The position numbers were made by a program, and so were the translations under genes. Under the pieces are notes generated by a model that saw only the letters and a list, made by a program, of their open reading frames with translations, was not told where the DNA came from and made no database searches. This document shows positions 63,903 through 64,000 of a stretch of DNA of 64,000 nucleotides, piece after piece. Source of the stretch: Thiodiazotropha sp040506975 (lineage in GTDB: Bacteria; Pseudomonadota; Gammaproteobacteria; Chromatiales; Chromatiaceae). The stretch is from contig OZ242974.1 in NCBI GenBank assembly GCA_965211775.1, positions 3,410,001-3,474,000 on the forward strand, in the 5' to 3' direction. The stretch's first letter is position 1; each line of letters opens with the position of its first letter.

Positions 63903-64000
63903 CTACACGGGGAAAATCTTTGGTGGAGGCGTTTCGACTGGGTGTTCTGAGTGTGGAGCTGCCGCAGTGACAGGGGTGAGAATCACCGATTCGAGTGAGA
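63903..64000 (-). CDS. Partial hypothetical protein, C-terminal end only
   Basis: The frame enters from the right edge and ends with about 31 residues ending AAPHSEHPVETPPPKIFPV and a TAG (63903-63905). Pro/His-rich ends are common in small proteins next to copper efflux genes, but it cannot be identified from this piece. Confidence 0.4.
   Translation of the reverse strand, partial: SLESVILTPVTAAAPHSEHPVETPPPKIFPV

Noticed and set aside
1..64000. CRISPR arrays, tRNA or rRNA genes, prophage, toxin-antitoxin pairs
   Set aside because: No regularly spaced short repeats, no tRNA-like cloverleaf with TTCGAATC-type arm, no phage structural genes and no recognisable toxin-antitoxin pair were seen by eye.

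Overview
The window is a chromosomal stretch of a proteobacterium, most likely a gammaproteobacterium with a sulfur-oxidising lifestyle. The protein families point that way: a TsdA-like dihaem cytochrome beside a SulP anion transporter, FadL-type porin, MotA/MotB, PutA without a DNA-binding domain, a PEP-CTERM remnant, a V/A-type ATPase and a CusBAF efflux system. The taxon is inferred from gene content only; no rRNA or tRNA gene was seen. A highly IS-loaded genome of this kind would fit a Chromatiales or Sedimenticola/Thiodiazotropha-like symbiont, but that is a guess.

The dominant feature is an insertion-sequence burst. Nine near-identical copies (A to I) of one 1,029-bp IS1595-family element lie at 1168, 5244, 7331, 12091, 15746, 19698, 39061, 51530 and 56722. 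Seven have perfect 8-bp target duplications, one (I) has a duplication with one mismatch, and one (D) has none. Four IS1380-family elements of two types (one type 1, three type 2) sit at TTAG or TTAA sites. Two of them are nested inside IS1595 copies C and H at exactly the same nucleotide, in opposite orientation. One IS4-family element (3935-5208) and one IS200/IS605-family element (about 63118-63765) complete the set.

Layout: 1-1057, end of a V/A-type ATPase operon (subunits B and D). 2363-9930, FadL porin and SYLF lipid-binding protein among IS copies A, IS4, B and C. 9931-11960, ECF sigma factor coupled to a dihaem cytochrome. 13284-15719, two lipoproteins and an SGNH hydrolase. 16760-21879, a 20-residue-repeat LRR-like protein, a membrane-anchored unknown, an IS-broken nucleotide-transporter-like MFS gene and an aldo/keto reductase. 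21993-26177, diguanylate cyclase and PutA. 26330-30763, nickel ECF transporter operon nikLMQO-nikR, with nikL split by IS1380. 30840-37685, AlkD-like repair protein, small proteins and a cold-adaptation RNA group (DeaD, RhlE, CspA, RRM protein). 37757-45752, cytochrome c peroxidase-like protein, MotAB-like stator pair, TsdA-like cytochrome, SulP transporter and MtgA. 45785-51344, GFA protein, a 549-residue protein with a phage polyvalent-protein-like domain, and a 989-residue coiled-coil SPOR protein. 54231-54818, a broken PEP-CTERM gene and a small protein. 57948-63120, cusB-cusA-cusF with cusB cut at its 5' end by the IS200/IS605 element.

At least four host loci are altered by these insertions: nikL and the MFS gene are interrupted, cusB loses its N-terminus, and the LRR-like gene has its stop codon replaced. 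In each interrupted or altered IS1595/IS1380 case the ancestral reading frame can be rebuilt exactly by removing the element and one target copy.
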